Positions 18,870-29,638 of a DNA stretch of 33,859 bases are shown piece after piece. This DNA comes from a virus, in the IMG/VR virus record IMGVR_UViG_3300021403_000035, positions 1-33,859 of that record; one strand, given 5' to 3'. The first letter of the stretch is position 1. Each line of letters begins with the position of its first letter. The position numbers were made by a program, and so were the translations under genes. The notes under the pieces are model-generated. The model saw nothing but the letters and a program-made list of their open reading frames with translations. It ran no database searches and had not been told where the DNA came from.

Positions 18870-21452
18870 ATGGCTTTCACACTTTGGTCGCAGGATATCT
18901 TCACCAAGGGCGAATTATCGCCTTACATGTATGCTCGTGCTACGGTTAATGAATATTACAATGGTTTAAAGACTGCACAGAATGTTTTGACCTATCCTAC
19001 TGGTGCTGCTGGTAAACGCTTTGGGACGCTTTATCAAGCAACAATTGATGCGACGTTAACCTATCAAGAGATTTATTTTCAAACATTCCAGTATCTTAAT
19101 GAATGTGTTTATCAACTGGTTTTCATTCCACTATCAGTTTATGTTTTTCTTGAAGGGATAGAAATATTTAGAATAAATACTTCACTGACAGCATCTCAGG
19201 TTTATAACCTTTCAACTACAGTGCTTGGAGCAGCTTTTAGAGGCTCAGGTGTAGGATTTCCTCCTTTCGATATAACGAGAGGTGCAAGTATTGGCCATAC
19301 AATCGCATCATTCACATCAACAACATTTACAACATCTGCAGGAACTTTTTTAGCAGGAACAGTTTTACCGACAATATTTTCTGTCACTGGCGGTACTATT
19401 ATGCAGACAACGCCTCAAATAACTGCTGGTATTGTCTATTTTACGGCTTCAACAAGTACGACTGTTTCTGCATTATTCACAACTTCATATGATGCTAAAC
19501 AGTATTTGATAAATAATTCCTGGACTACCAATCAAATTACAATACAGAGTCTTGGAACAGGAACAACGACTGCTACTCCACAAAATGCATGGAGTATCGC
19601 AAATACACGATTCAGAGACCTACCATTTTATGATTTTAATGGTGCTACGACTTCGTATGACGCGTTAACATTCACACCCAGTGCAACAAGTGGTGCAGCG
19701 GTTACAATCACTGTGAGCAGCGCGTATGCGCCTTTAACAACTGCTTATGTTGGCGGCGCGTTCATTGGCGGCGGTGGTTCGGCCAGAATCACAGCAGTAG
19801 CGAGTACGACATCATTTACTGTGGCTGTACAAACACCTTTTGCTGGAACATCTGCAATACTTGGTAGTCTCGCTGTATTGGCAGAACCGGCATGGAGCGA
19901 TGCACGTGGTTGGCCACAGGTTTGTTCAAGTTATCAAAGTCGTGCGCTATTCGCGAATACATCTAGTCTGCCTAATGGATTCTGGGCAAGTGTTATTAAT
20001 GATTACTCAGATTTTGGTGATTTGACGACAGATGATGACGATGCCATAAGTTGGTATCCAACATCTGATAATATGAATTATATTAATTTTATCGTGCCTT
20101 ATCGAAGCATTACTGTCCATACGAATACAGGAATTTATTCAAGTCCATTATCTGATATTGTTGCAATTACACCAACCAACTTTACCCTTCAATTACAGGA
20201 TTCAACTCCTGCTGATGTCCTGCAACCACAAGCTGTTGACAACCAGATACTGGTATTATCAGGTAATGATGCACACCAGATGATTTGGGACGGTATTAAC
20301 AATGCATATACATCAACGATTGTATCTGTCATCAATGAACAATTAATCAGAACACCTCTTGATGAAACGGCTTTCCAGAATCTTCATAGGGCGGGAAGTC
20401 GGTTTGTATTTATCATCAACCAGAATGGTTCAATGGCTACATTCCAGACATTGATTTCTCAAGGTGTGGCAGGATTCACGCCACAGATTATGGAACAATC
20501 ATACGGTAATGCTTATTTCAGACAGGTTGCCAGTAGCTCAGATGGAAGATGTTGGTTTCTAAATGAACGTCAGGTTGCAACTGCAGATATGCCTGTAACG
20601 ATTACAGCATTTACACCCTATGTTCCAGGACCACCAATCGTAGAATCGACATTAACTTTTGGAACGCCGGTTTTTGCAGAATCAATTCCTTATGCTATAA
20701 CATTTACAACTACAGGCACATTGCCAGCTAGTACGCCGCCATTGGCAATAAATACTTATTATTGGGCATTTCCAACATCGGGTTCATCGGCGAATATTTA
20801 TGCAAGTCAGGCTGATGCTATTGCAGGAGTTAACGCTTTCAGGTTCACATCGACAGGTACATCATCGGACGCTATCGTTTGGCCATTATCGACAATCTTC
20901 ACTTTGGAAGAATTGAGCGATACAGTATTTTTAGATTGTGCTGTTCAGTATAGCGGTACTCCTACTGATACCATCACGACAGGTGTACTCTATAATGCAC
21001 AAGATGTAAAAATGATTGGTGACGGATTTGGATTTGTATCGCCTGCTGAAGTTAATGTAAATAATGAAGTTGTATTTACTGCCCATGGGGTGACAACAGA
21101 TGTGTCCAATGCATTTATTGGTTTTCCTATTAATACAGTTATGGAACCTATGGCGCTCAGTATATCCACCGGTTCTTCAGCCAAACAAACTTCCTTGACA
21201 AGGCCGACTCATGTCAGGTGGGCAAGGTTCATGTTTAATAATACTATTGGTGGTACAATTAATGGTGTTCCTATTGCGCTTGAACCGTTTGATAAGGCAA
21301 ATATAGGCAACCCACCACAGCCAGCCCGTGGAATTTTTGAGATGTCAATTATGAAAGGTTGGGATGATTTTAATAATCCAACATATACAATTGAGCACAG
21401 TGAACCATTTAACATTCAATTGTTAGGTGTTTTTTATTCAGTAGACAATTAG
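18870..21452 (+). CDS. Tail tubular protein B (T7 gp12-like nozzle)
   Basis: 861 residues from ATG 18870 with GAGGGA before it; the frame begins at a TTG at 18855. Opens with WSQDIFTKGELSPYMYARATVNEYYNGLKTAQN, the typical gp12 start (FtkGElSP..yaR.d...Y..g...). Rich in beta structure and Thr/Ser throughout; internal region has Ser/Thr/Gly inserts (about 130-330) likely lengthened loops or adhesion domains. Forms the hexameric nozzle of the tail. Confidence 0.9.
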   Translation: MAFTLWSQDIFTKGELSPYMYARATVNEYYNGLKTAQNVLTYPTGAAGKRFGTLYQATIDATLTYQEIYFQTFQYLNECVYQLVFIPLSVYVFLEGIEIFRINTSLTASQVYNLSTTVLGAAFRGSGVGFPPFDITRGASIGHTIASFTSTTFTTSAGTFLAGTVLPTIFSVTGGTIMQTTPQITAGIVYFTASTSTTVSALFTTSYDAKQYLINNSWTTNQITIQSLGTGTTTATPQNAWSIANTRFRDLPFYDFNGATTSYDALTFTPSATSGAAVTITVSSAYAPLTTAYVGGAFIGGGGSARITAVASTTSFTVAVQTPFAGTSAILGSLAVLAEPAWSDARGWPQVCSSYQSRALFANTSSLPNGFWASVINDYSDFGDLTTDDDDAISWYPTSDNMNYINFIVPYRSITVHTNTGIYSSPLSDIVAITPTNFTLQLQDSTPADVLQPQAVDNQILVLSGNDAHQMIWDGINNAYTSTIVSVINEQLIRTPLDETAFQNLHRAGSRFVFIINQNGSMATFQTLISQGVAGFTPQIMEQSYGNAYFRQVASSSDGRCWFLNERQVATADMPVTITAFTPYVPGPPIVESTLTFGTPVFAESIPYAITFTTTGTLPASTPPLAINTYYWAFPTSGSSANIYASQADAIAGVNAFRFTSTGTSSDAIVWPLSTIFTLEELSDTVFLDCAVQYSGTPTDTITTGVLYNAQDVKMIGDGFGFVSPAEVNVNNEVVFTAHGVTTDVSNAFIGFPINTVMEPMALSISTGSSAKQTSLTRPTHVRWARFMFNNTIGGTINGVPIALEPFDKANIGNPPQPARGIFEMSIMKGWDDFNNPTYTIEHSEPFNIQLLGVFYSVDN

Positions 21453-21464
21453 CAAGAGGGTGTT

Positions 21465-21971
21465 ATGCCATTTTATCTCATGCTTGCAATGCAGGCTTCA
21501 GGAATGATTACTGATTATTTTGGTAGTAAAAATCAGGCCGATATGATGAATCTTGGTTTGAAGTTGAAAAATGCAGAACTCGATACCAACCTTGAAGAAA
21601 ACAGACTTCAAACTGAAAATGAAAGTCTTCAAGGTATGAAGGAGTTACGCCAGACTTTAGGCAGTCAGATTGCTGTTATGGCAGCACGTGGTACATCAAC
21701 TGCAGGAGGAAGTGCTTTAAGTCTTCTAAATGAATCACAAGCCAACTTCAATTCTGACGAACAGATTAGACGATTGAATTCACTTGGTCGTGAAAATCAA
21801 TTACGCGCAGGGACAGCAATATCACGTCTGCAAAATAGTTCAAACGTATCCAAGTTATGGCAGGGTTTTGCATCGAGAACATTAAATCGTTTTCCTAGCA
21901 GTGTTTCTGGTTGGAAACAGGGAATGTCTGATTTTAGTCAATCATTACCTGATTTCAAGATTGGAGGCTAG
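21465..21971 (+). CDS. Internal virion protein (T7 gp14-like)
   Basis: 168 residues. Long helix with LRQTLGSQIAVMAARGTSTAGGSALSLLNES (about 60-95) resembles the gp14-type internal protein signature, then DEQIRRLNSLGRENQLRAG. N-terminus is mildly hydrophobic. Such proteins enter the cell envelope first and start the ejection channel. Placement directly before two large internal proteins supports this. Confidence 0.8.
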   Translation: MPFYLMLAMQASGMITDYFGSKNQADMMNLGLKLKNAELDTNLEENRLQTENESLQGMKELRQTLGSQIAVMAARGTSTAGGSALSLLNESQANFNSDEQIRRLNSLGRENQLRAGTAISRLQNSSNVSKLWQGFASRTLNRFPSSVSGWKQGMSDFSQSLPDFKIGG

Positions 21972-21974
21972 TCG

Positions 21975-24191
21975 ATGTCTGACCTTGACTTTTCGCATAA
22001 CGTATCAGAGATTCCTGCCGGTCAATCTCTACCTGAGCCATATAAGGGTCGAGAGAAGGTATCTATAACGCAATTCCCTGACATGACAGACGCGATTAAT
22101 GATTATGCTGCGACAAGTAACTGGATGTCTCGAATCGGCTCTTATGTCGCTGGAAAGGCTTCTGACGCCATTGCACAGAAAGTCGGCGGTGAGCTTGGAA
22201 AGAACCCTCAAGGCGATATTGGGGTTCCATTAACTGATTTTGATAAGACCATGCAGGAAAGCTATGAGACCCAAGCACAAGCAACACTTGGTCTTCAGGC
22301 AAATAAACTGATAAATGATTCAGCATTAGATGCAGCTAAAGCAGACCGCATTACACCTGATATTATTAAAAAGACCAATGACAGCATTGCAATTGGGCTT
22401 AAAAATATATTAAAAAATGCGCCATCTCAAGTCTCACCCAAGCTCCAATATCAATATGGAACTCATGCGATGAGTCTCACCAGCGATTTGACAAATCGCA
22501 TGATTAATGAGCAGCATGAAGATAGAAGAAATAATACAGCCTTGGCTTCACAAACAAATGCTGAAAATGCTTATTCTTTCGGTTTAAAAGGCAATGACAA
22601 GGCTGCTGAATCCGCGATTGAGACAACCAGACGTTTGAGTGCAGCTGATGTCGCATCACGCCTATTGACGCCAGAGCAGGCTAAAACCAATGTAGATACT
22701 GCTCGTAAAAGCTATCTCAGCGGTAAGATGATTCATGAATATGAAAATGCTCGTGCAGCCGGCAAAGGCGAAGCTTATCTAAAATCAATCGCTGATAAAA
22801 AACCATCATACCTTAGCGACACTGATTACATGAGTGTTACTCAGAATTTGAGTCAATATGTTGGCCATCAGGATGCTTTGAGAAATCAAGACCAACAATT
22901 GCGATTAGCTGATTTCAATACCAGTATAGCCATGAATCCAATGGCACCCGATATGCCACAGCAACTTCAACAATTAAAAAATAATGTTTCTGCTGAAGCC
23001 TATCAAAAAGCTCAGTTAGGTTATATTGAAGCTGTTAAGAAATTCAATAAGGAAAATGCAGATACCAATCTTGCCATGGCCTCATGGAATAGTCCTGATG
23101 CATTTGCTCGCGTTCCTGATAAAGCCAAAAACAAAAGCTTCGATATGATGTCATCAAGGTATGTGCAACAACGCCAGCAACAAGGAAATCCTATCACTCA
23201 GGAAGACGCAGAAGTACAGGTGGCAGCAGCAGCAGGGGGTAAGATTCCTGCTTTCGTGGCGAGCCTTAAAAACAGAATTAACAGTGGAAATCCTGAAATG
23301 ATGGAAACCGCTGCAAAGCAGATGGACTCGCTTTATTCAATGAATGCAAGTCATGCGCTTGAAGGTCTGGATGATAAAGACAAATCCATATTCACGCAGT
23401 ACAAATCATTACGTGATGCACTACCGCCAGAAGAAGCAGCCAAGGTTGCAATTCAGAATGCCAATCAAGACCCTGATACACAGAAAATGAATAAGGAAAA
23501 ATGGTCTGCTTTTGTTAAAACCCAAACCGGTGGCTTTGCTGGTTTCGGTTCCAAACCTCCACAAAAATGGGCTATGCAACAGGTTGGGCTTAATCCTGAT
23601 GATTTCATGAATCCAGGTATCGCCAATGAATATGGAAATATGATTTTACAAAAGTACGGTTCTCTTTATCAAAACATGAATGGAGACCAGACGAATGCAC
23701 TTAAACTCACAAAACAGGAAGTTGATTCTGCTTTTGGTGATACAGGTGTCAATGGTGGGAAGGTTAAAACACTTCACCCGATTGAAAAGGTTTTAGGCTT
23801 TGAATCAAATAGTGATGTGGTTCCATTTATTCAACAGGATGTTACAAATGTCCTGAATAAAAGTTTCATACCTTTAAAAGATGCATATGGTAAAAAACAA
23901 TCAAATGTCTATTGGGATATAGTACCCAGCGACATGAAAAATCATGCTTTGGTTTATGGCCATGATTATGCACCGATTCAGGTTAAGCGTTACACTAAAA
24001 CTTCCAGTGGAGTGAAAGCCGATACGTATAATGTAATGCTAATTGGAAATTCTTTTAACTGGGATATTGCGTTACAGACAGAAGCGGGAATTCGTCCGTT
24101 AATTCAAATGGCGCCTTATATTGGCGTACAGACATATACTCCAAACAAAAAAGCCATTACTGATGCTTATGCCAAACGCGGGAAAGCCTAA
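21975..24191 (+). CDS. Internal virion protein (T7 gp15-like)
   Basis: 738 residues, about the size of T7 gp15 (747). Mostly alpha-helical with many Gln/Asn/Lys, no signal or transmembrane segment, and no catalytic motif. Second in the usual gp14-gp15-gp16 order. It likely forms part of the trans-envelope ejection channel. Assignment is by order, size and composition. Confidence 0.8.
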   Translation: MSDLDFSHNVSEIPAGQSLPEPYKGREKVSITQFPDMTDAINDYAATSNWMSRIGSYVAGKASDAIAQKVGGELGKNPQGDIGVPLTDFDKTMQESYETQAQATLGLQANKLINDSALDAAKADRITPDIIKKTNDSIAIGLKNILKNAPSQVSPKLQYQYGTHAMSLTSDLTNRMINEQHEDRRNNTALASQTNAENAYSFGLKGNDKAAESAIETTRRLSAADVASRLLTPEQAKTNVDTARKSYLSGKMIHEYENARAAGKGEAYLKSIADKKPSYLSDTDYMSVTQNLSQYVGHQDALRNQDQQLRLADFNTSIAMNPMAPDMPQQLQQLKNNVSAEAYQKAQLGYIEAVKKFNKENADTNLAMASWNSPDAFARVPDKAKNKSFDMMSSRYVQQRQQQGNPITQEDAEVQVAAAAGGKIPAFVASLKNRINSGNPEMMETAAKQMDSLYSMNASHALEGLDDKDKSIFTQYKSLRDALPPEEAAKVAIQNANQDPDTQKMNKEKWSAFVKTQTGGFAGFGSKPPQKWAMQQVGLNPDDFMNPGIANEYGNMILQKYGSLYQNMNGDQTNALKLTKQEVDSAFGDTGVNGGKVKTLHPIEKVLGFESNSDVVPFIQQDVTNVLNKSFIPLKDAYGKKQSNVYWDIVPSDMKNHALVYGHDYAPIQVKRYTKTSSGVKADTYNVMLIGNSFNWDIALQTEAGIRPLIQMAPYIGVQTYTPNKKAITDAYAKRGKA

Positions 24192-24193
24192 TT

Positions 24194-27100
24194 ATGGAAA
24201 ATGATAATGTCGTTCCTTCAGCAGTAGGTGATATACACGTTCCGAAATCAAACATTCCCTTTGATTTGAATTATACATTTTCGCCAGATACTCCTATCAC
24301 TATGAGTAGTGATGAAGGGTATGGGACATCATCTATTGAAAAAGGGATTCAAGCTTCTTCTCCTGGATTCTTTAAAACTGCCGGTGCTGAAGCGTATGAC
24401 TTTAATTCCACGCTACAAGGACTTCATGGGGCATATAAAAAGCTTGGTACGCCCGGACAAGCCACGACATTACATCAGGCTATTTTTGAAGAACCGGATT
24501 CATTTTCTGATTTAGCACCAAATGGTTGGACACCTAGTTCCCAACCAGAAATGTTCTATGATATAAGGCCTGAATATAATTCCTATCTTATGGACGCAAA
24601 AGGTCCAAAAGACCTTCAATATAGACGTGACCGCGTGCAGTCAGAGCAAGACCATGATGATACACTGGCAAATGGCTCCATGTTTGCAAAAATCATCGGT
24701 GGTGTTGCTGGAGCAGTCACTGACCCAGTTAGTTATATCCCTATTGCTGGATGGGCAAAATACGCCAAGTTTGCACCTACAATGTTGAAAGCGGCTCAAA
24801 AATCTCTTCCTGGCGTTGCAACAGCCGGTGTTTTGCAGGCTGGTGGCAAAGAGCTAGATAAAGTAAACGGAAATATGCATGACTTTGTTGTTGATTCAGC
24901 TATCAATGGAATATTTGGAACAGCAATCTTCGGTGGACTTGGGGCAGGAGCATTGGCTCTGGACAAGATGGAATTGTGGAGTCTAAAGGATATTTCCAAA
25001 AGCTTTGTTAAAGGAATCGATTTTAAGCATGTGATGGATGAGAAAGGTGAAATCACAGGTATAAAGGCGTTCGATACCACAGGTTCATTGAATGCTGCTG
25101 AAGCCTCCTACGCGCAGGAGCTGGCTGATTCTTCGTTTAATAAAAGTGGCTTTTTCAAAATACCCTATCTTGGCGATGCACTCTTATCAGTCAAATCCTA
25201 TCCTGGCATAGGTTCGCCCTTATTGAATATGCTTAATTCATCCTATACAACTGTGCGTGGATTTATAGACCGAGCTGCTGACCACAGTATCATTACGAAA
25301 GGCGTTGCTGAAGGTGGTGTTAAGCCAAAGAGTTTTGAGTTCTACATGAAACGTGAGTTCGCAGATTTGCGTTCTATTTCTGCTCAAATGAATGCTCTGC
25401 ATTTAAAACGTATGGGTATTGATATTAAGAATCGCCCAATATCGGATGCAACTCAGATTGGATTGGGTCTTTATAATAAAACATTAAAAGTCCTTGGCAA
25501 GGATTTGGATAAAACAGGATACGTTCCTCGCGACCAGTTTCATGATGAGATTCAACAGGTTTTAACATCTGAAACACCCAGCGAACATGCGGCAGTTAAT
25601 GATGCCGCTGCCATAATGCGAGACAAGATTGATACTACCTATAAAAACTATTTGAAAGCCTACAACCTTCCTGAAGACATTGTGCCCCCTAAAACAGCGG
25701 CAGGATACCTCATGCGTGTTTATGACATTAACTACATGAATGTCAATAAAGATAAATGGGTGAGTACGATTTCAGATTGGCTAAAAGAATCAGATGCAAC
25801 TATTAATGAACGTATGCAACCTATTCATAATCTTGAATCCAATCTGAAGGCACTCAAGGATTCTCATGCAGAATTAATAAAATCACCTCATGCAAATGAT
25901 AGTATGATTAATAAATCATCTGATTCAATTGAAAAGATGCAACGCGACCTTCGCTTTTCAAATGAAAAACTTCAGAACGAATTACGTGAAAATAAAAACT
26001 TGAATATCCATGTTGAAAACATGCATGCACTTTCATCAAATGAAGCAAAAGAATTGACTGGAATACTGAAACCATTAAATGACTTAAAGAAGAAGGTTGA
26101 AGAACAGAAAGGTATTGTTTCAGAATTGAAGAATCAAAAAGCCAAAAGTAAACAATCTTCAATGAAAGGTAAGACTGTAGAAACTGCAAAAAAACATGCT
26201 ACAGAAGAAACTGCACATTCAGAGAAAATAAAAGTTGAAGAAGAAAAACTGCATGACCTTAATGTCAAAATTCAGGACACTGAATACGATTTATATGACA
26301 AGGCACGTAATGGTGAAATTAATCCACGTCTATATTATCCATCCACACATCAATTCAAGGATGTGAATGACCGTCTTAAATTTCGTGATGTCTATACAAG
26401 TGATATCGAACGTCAAAACCATGCAAAGGCTTACTATGATTCTATAATGCATCTTAAACCTGAAGATATCATTAATGATGTCATGGGAAAAGTTACAGGT
26501 AACTCAAGTGAGAATCATTTGAAGAGTCGAACACTTCTTGTTCCAGATGAATTGCTTTACAACAATAACTTTATGACAAAGGACTTGATGGCGAAGTTAG
26601 CGAATTACACACTCTATCTTTCTCGTCGAACACATTTAAAAAATGTCTTTCAGGATGTGACGCATGATGGTGGCATTGAACCTTTGGTTGAGAAACTTGG
26701 TCAGGAGTATCAAGCAAAACGTTTACCTTGGGATACTCGTAAGTCTGCTATTTCTGATGAAATTAAAAAGATGGATATTGAGGCAAGAGAGAAAAACACT
26801 TCTGATTCTCGTCGAAAAACTATTGAAACTTCTAAACTGGAGTTGCAAAAAGAACAAAAACAATTAGATAAAAATCTAAAAGCTGAAGCAACACGCTTTG
26901 ATGCTGCCAAAAATCAAATGAGCAAGTCTTATGAAAAGATGATGGGTTATAGCAATCGAAGTCGGGGTGAGAATCTGGCACGCAGTGTTATCATGTCTAT
27001 GACTGCCATGACAAATCTACACTTTCTAGCTGCGACACAGGTTGCTGATATTGGTGCCATAGGATTACAACATGGTGTTTGGCCATTCATCAGGGATTCT

Positions 27101-28198
27101 GTTTATCCAGTCATACAAAGCCTTGGTGGCATTTTAAAGACAAAGGATAGTGAAGCATTACGTAAGTCTGCACCTTCTGTACATCTGGCATTACAAGACG
27201 TTCTTGGGGGTGTCAGTGACAGGAACTGGTCAATGGAAGCCCAACCGTATCTTAATCTTGGTAGGGTAGTTGGAGGCATAGAAAAGCTCGCACAGTTTTC
27301 AGCTAACACGGACTTGACTACCTACATCGATAATGGTCTTCAACACTTGTCAGGTGCCACGATTCAATCTGAATTTATGCGTATTTTGCATGATTCAGTC
27401 AATGGAACCATGTCTAAAAAAGATAGTGAATATCTGCGTAAATATGGTTTAGACCCGAAGAAGTGGGATAAACGAATGGTGGCAGCATACGAAGGTGCTG
27501 GTGGCTTTAAAACAAAGCTGGGTGGATATCAGAGCCGCTTCTGGTCTTGGCAGGATATGGAAGCTTCAAATGAGTTTTCTGAGGCTGTATTCAGAGGAAT
27601 TCAAAACACAATTATTAACCGCGGAATGTTTGATTCGCCTTTCTGGGCTGACAATTTTCTTGGGATGCTATTTCATACTTTTACAGGGTGGGGCTATGCA
27701 TCTGTTAACCGTTATCTTGTACCAATGTTACAACGACCTGATGCCCAACAAATACTGGGTGTCTTGTTCTCATTGGGAACCGGTTCACTCGTAAGCCCTA
27801 TGCGCCGTGCGGCACGCGGCGAAGATGCTGTTCCTGACAATATGAGTGATGGGCAACGCTTCTGGGAATCGATTAATGATTCAGATGTGGGAAGTGCTAT
27901 AGCAACAACTCTTGATTGGGCAAACTTGATTTCTGGTGATAGATTATTAGGAGACCTGAAGAATGATAAATATCGCAATCGCATGCGTAGCGGTGCTTTG
28001 GGTCCAGTCTTTTCAACCGCCAACCGCATGACGAGTATAATTGATGCCCTGGCTTCTGGTGAATTTAACCAAAAAGATGCTTCTCAGATGGCGAGAATGT
28101 TGCCTATTACTGGTACAATGTGGGGTTATCAAATGAGCCAGATGATGATTGATAAGTTAGGATTACCGCCTAATAGAGCGGCTGCAAAGGCTGAATAA
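24194..28198 (+). CDS. Large internal virion/ejection protein (T7 gp16-like)
   Basis: 1334 residues, the largest gene, close to T7 gp16 (1318). Two hydrophobic stretches lie near residues 165-185 (IIGGVAGAVTDPVSYIPIAGW) and 236-256. Extended charged coiled-coil regions occupy about 536-705 and 850-920. I see no lysozyme or transglycosylase motif near the N-terminus, unlike T7 gp16; the muralytic function may come from 12114-12590. Expected to be ejected with the DNA and pull the genome in. Confidence 0.82.
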   Translation: MENDNVVPSAVGDIHVPKSNIPFDLNYTFSPDTPITMSSDEGYGTSSIEKGIQASSPGFFKTAGAEAYDFNSTLQGLHGAYKKLGTPGQATTLHQAIFEEPDSFSDLAPNGWTPSSQPEMFYDIRPEYNSYLMDAKGPKDLQYRRDRVQSEQDHDDTLANGSMFAKIIGGVAGAVTDPVSYIPIAGWAKYAKFAPTMLKAAQKSLPGVATAGVLQAGGKELDKVNGNMHDFVVDSAINGIFGTAIFGGLGAGALALDKMELWSLKDISKSFVKGIDFKHVMDEKGEITGIKAFDTTGSLNAAEASYAQELADSSFNKSGFFKIPYLGDALLSVKSYPGIGSPLLNMLNSSYTTVRGFIDRAADHSIITKGVAEGGVKPKSFEFYMKREFADLRSISAQMNALHLKRMGIDIKNRPISDATQIGLGLYNKTLKVLGKDLDKTGYVPRDQFHDEIQQVLTSETPSEHAAVNDAAAIMRDKIDTTYKNYLKAYNLPEDIVPPKTAAGYLMRVYDINYMNVNKDKWVSTISDWLKESDATINERMQPIHNLESNLKALKDSHAELIKSPHANDSMINKSSDSIEKMQRDLRFSNEKLQNELRENKNLNIHVENMHALSSNEAKELTGILKPLNDLKKKVEEQKGIVSELKNQKAKSKQSSMKGKTVETAKKHATEETAHSEKIKVEEEKLHDLNVKIQDTEYDLYDKARNGEINPRLYYPSTHQFKDVNDRLKFRDVYTSDIERQNHAKAYYDSIMHLKPEDIINDVMGKVTGNSSENHLKSRTLLVPDELLYNNNFMTKDLMAKLANYTLYLSRRTHLKNVFQDVTHDGGIEPLVEKLGQEYQAKRLPWDTRKSAISDEIKKMDIEAREKNTSDSRRKTIETSKLELQKEQKQLDKNLKAEATRFDAAKNQMSKSYEKMMGYSNRSRGENLARSVIMSMTAMTNLHFLAATQVADIGAIGLQHGVWPFIRDSVYPVIQSLGGILKTKDSEALRKSAPSVHLALQDVLGGVSDRNWSMEAQPYLNLGRVVGGIEKLAQFSANTDLTTYIDNGLQHLSGATIQSEFMRILHDSVNGTMSKKDSEYLRKYGLDPKKWDKRMVAAYEGAGGFKTKLGGYQSRFWSWQDMEASNEFSEAVFRGIQNTIINRGMFDSPFWADNFLGMLFHTFTGWGYASVNRYLVPMLQRPDAQQILGVLFSLGTGSLVSPMRRAARGEDAVPDNMSDGQRFWESINDSDVGSAIATTLDWANLISGDRLLGDLKNDKYRNRMRSGALGPVFSTANRMTSIIDALASGEFNQKDASQMARMLPITGTMWGYQMSQMMIDKLGLPPNRAAAKAE

Positions 28199-28219
28199 TT
28201 TTAAAAAGGATTATTAATT

Positions 28220-29080
28220 ATGTCTCAGGTTGTCATCGGTGATATCTTGCCTTACACGCAAGCAATAGCTATTTTAAACCAGACTGTATATGGAACAAAC
28301 TGGACAGCCAATGTTGAATCTGATGTCGTAGTTTATGTGACACCTTTTGGTGATGCGCCTGATGACTTTACTCAAATCCTCTCATATCCTTCTGACTTTT
28401 CAGTAGCATTTATCGGCTCTGAAGAAGAAGTACAAGTCACATTGGTAACTCCATCTTCAGCTGGTGATATTGTTACAATCACTCGTCAGACACCCGCTGA
28501 CAGAATGAATCTATATACGAATACGAATTTCATTCCTTCGATGCTAAATAATGATTTTGGCATTCTGACTTTAGTTGACCAACAGGCACAATTAGTTAAT
28601 CAGTTGATTGGTCCTCGCTATAATTATTCAGCAATTATTCAAGACGTCATCGATACTATTTTACCGATATTAGGTCCAGGACAAATCTGGATGAAAGACC
28701 AAGGTAATGATGCAATTGTCGCCGTAGATTTTGCAACAGGAGGGGGTGGCAATATTACATCATGGGAAACAGTTTCTGTTCCCTCAGTAAATGCCGCGTC
28801 TGGTAATGGTTTTGTCGCAGACAGGACAGCCACACCGGTTCAAGTTGTTTTGCCTGCAGTATTTAATGTTGGTGATGAAATTGGTGTTTTAGGTTTAGGC
28901 GCTGGTGGATGGAGTTTAGTCGCTAATACTGGACAAACTATTAAATTTGGCTCTGTCACAAGCAGCAGCGCTGGTGCTATTAATTCTGATGTTCAATATG
29001 CAAATATTTTTGTTCGAGGACTTGTTGCCAATACAACATGGTCTGTTGAACTTGTGAATTCAAATCCAACTGTAATATAA
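28220..29080 (+). CDS. Tail fibre with T7-type anchor domain
   Basis: 286 residues. The N-terminal half (about 20-135) has the T7 tail-fibre anchor pattern: VVYVTPFGDAPDDF, then DFSVAFIGSEEEVQVTLVTPSSAGDIVTITRQTPADRMN. The C-terminal domain (about 195-286) ends in a beta domain with GGWSLVANTGQTIKFG and RGLVANTTWSVELV, shared with the next gene. It would attach fibres at the tail. Too short to be a full fibre, so neighbouring proteins probably complete it. Confidence 0.85.
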   Translation: MSQVVIGDILPYTQAIAILNQTVYGTNWTANVESDVVVYVTPFGDAPDDFTQILSYPSDFSVAFIGSEEEVQVTLVTPSSAGDIVTITRQTPADRMNLYTNTNFIPSMLNNDFGILTLVDQQAQLVNQLIGPRYNYSAIIQDVIDTILPILGPGQIWMKDQGNDAIVAVDFATGGGGNITSWETVSVPSVNAASGNGFVADRTATPVQVVLPAVFNVGDEIGVLGLGAGGWSLVANTGQTIKFGSVTSSSAGAINSDVQYANIFVRGLVANTTWSVELVNSNPTVI

Positions 29081-29092
29081 GGAAATAATACG

Positions 29093-29626
29093 ATGACTAC
29101 GAATAACATGATTAATACTCCAGAACCATTTGCTCTTGCATCAGGTGGTACAGGCGCTGCATTATCTGCCGTACAGGGTGCAATTGCTTATTCAGGTGCT
29201 TCTGCAATGGCATTTACAGCAGCAGGCTCTGCAGGACAATTTTTACAGTCTCAAGGTACTGCGACTCCTATCTGGACAGCTATACCCGGTGTTTTGGTTA
29301 CGTGGACAACTATCACAGCGGCAACATTAGCAGCAGCAATTAACAACGGTTATATAATGAATCATGCTTCAACCGCATGCGTAATTACACTACCAGCAAC
29401 TGCACCTATTGGAAGCAAAATATCTATTAGAGGATTAGCTGGAAGTGGAGGCTGGACAGCAACCGCAAATACAGGACAGACAATTCAGTTTGGTAATCAA
29501 TCCTCAAGCTCTGCTGGTTCATGGTCATCAACCGACCCAGGCGATTGCTGTGATTTGGAATGCATCGTTGCCAATACAACTTGGGTTCTGACCAATGCCG
29601 TTAGTAGCGGGTTAACAAAAGTGTAA
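29093..29626 (+). CDS. Tail fibre/receptor-binding protein paralogue, 177 aa
   Basis: Begins TNNMINTPEPFALASGGTGA, a common fibre-junction sequence. The C-terminal domain (about 85-177) is clearly homologous to that of the preceding gene: ITLPATAPIGSKISIRGL, GGWTATANTGQTIQFG, IVANTTWVL. Lacks the T7 anchor. Likely a trimeric receptor-binding or cap subunit bound to the fibre. Confidence 0.75.
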   Translation: MTTNNMINTPEPFALASGGTGAALSAVQGAIAYSGASAMAFTAAGSAGQFLQSQGTATPIWTAIPGVLVTWTTITAATLAAAINNGYIMNHASTACVITLPATAPIGSKISIRGLAGSGGWTATANTGQTIQFGNQSSSSAGSWSSTDPGDCCDLECIVANTTWVLTNAVSSGLTKV

Positions 29627-29638
29627 GGAGTTTTTTAC

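Noticed and set aside
25908-26189. 93-codon minus-strand frame
   Set aside because: Antisense of the coiled-coil segment of the large internal virion protein; such repeats produce long shadow frames.
29029-29582. Shared 14-mer GTTGCCAATACAAC read as a recombination or att site
   Set aside because: It encodes the same VANTTW motif of homologous fibre domains, so it is explained by gene duplication.
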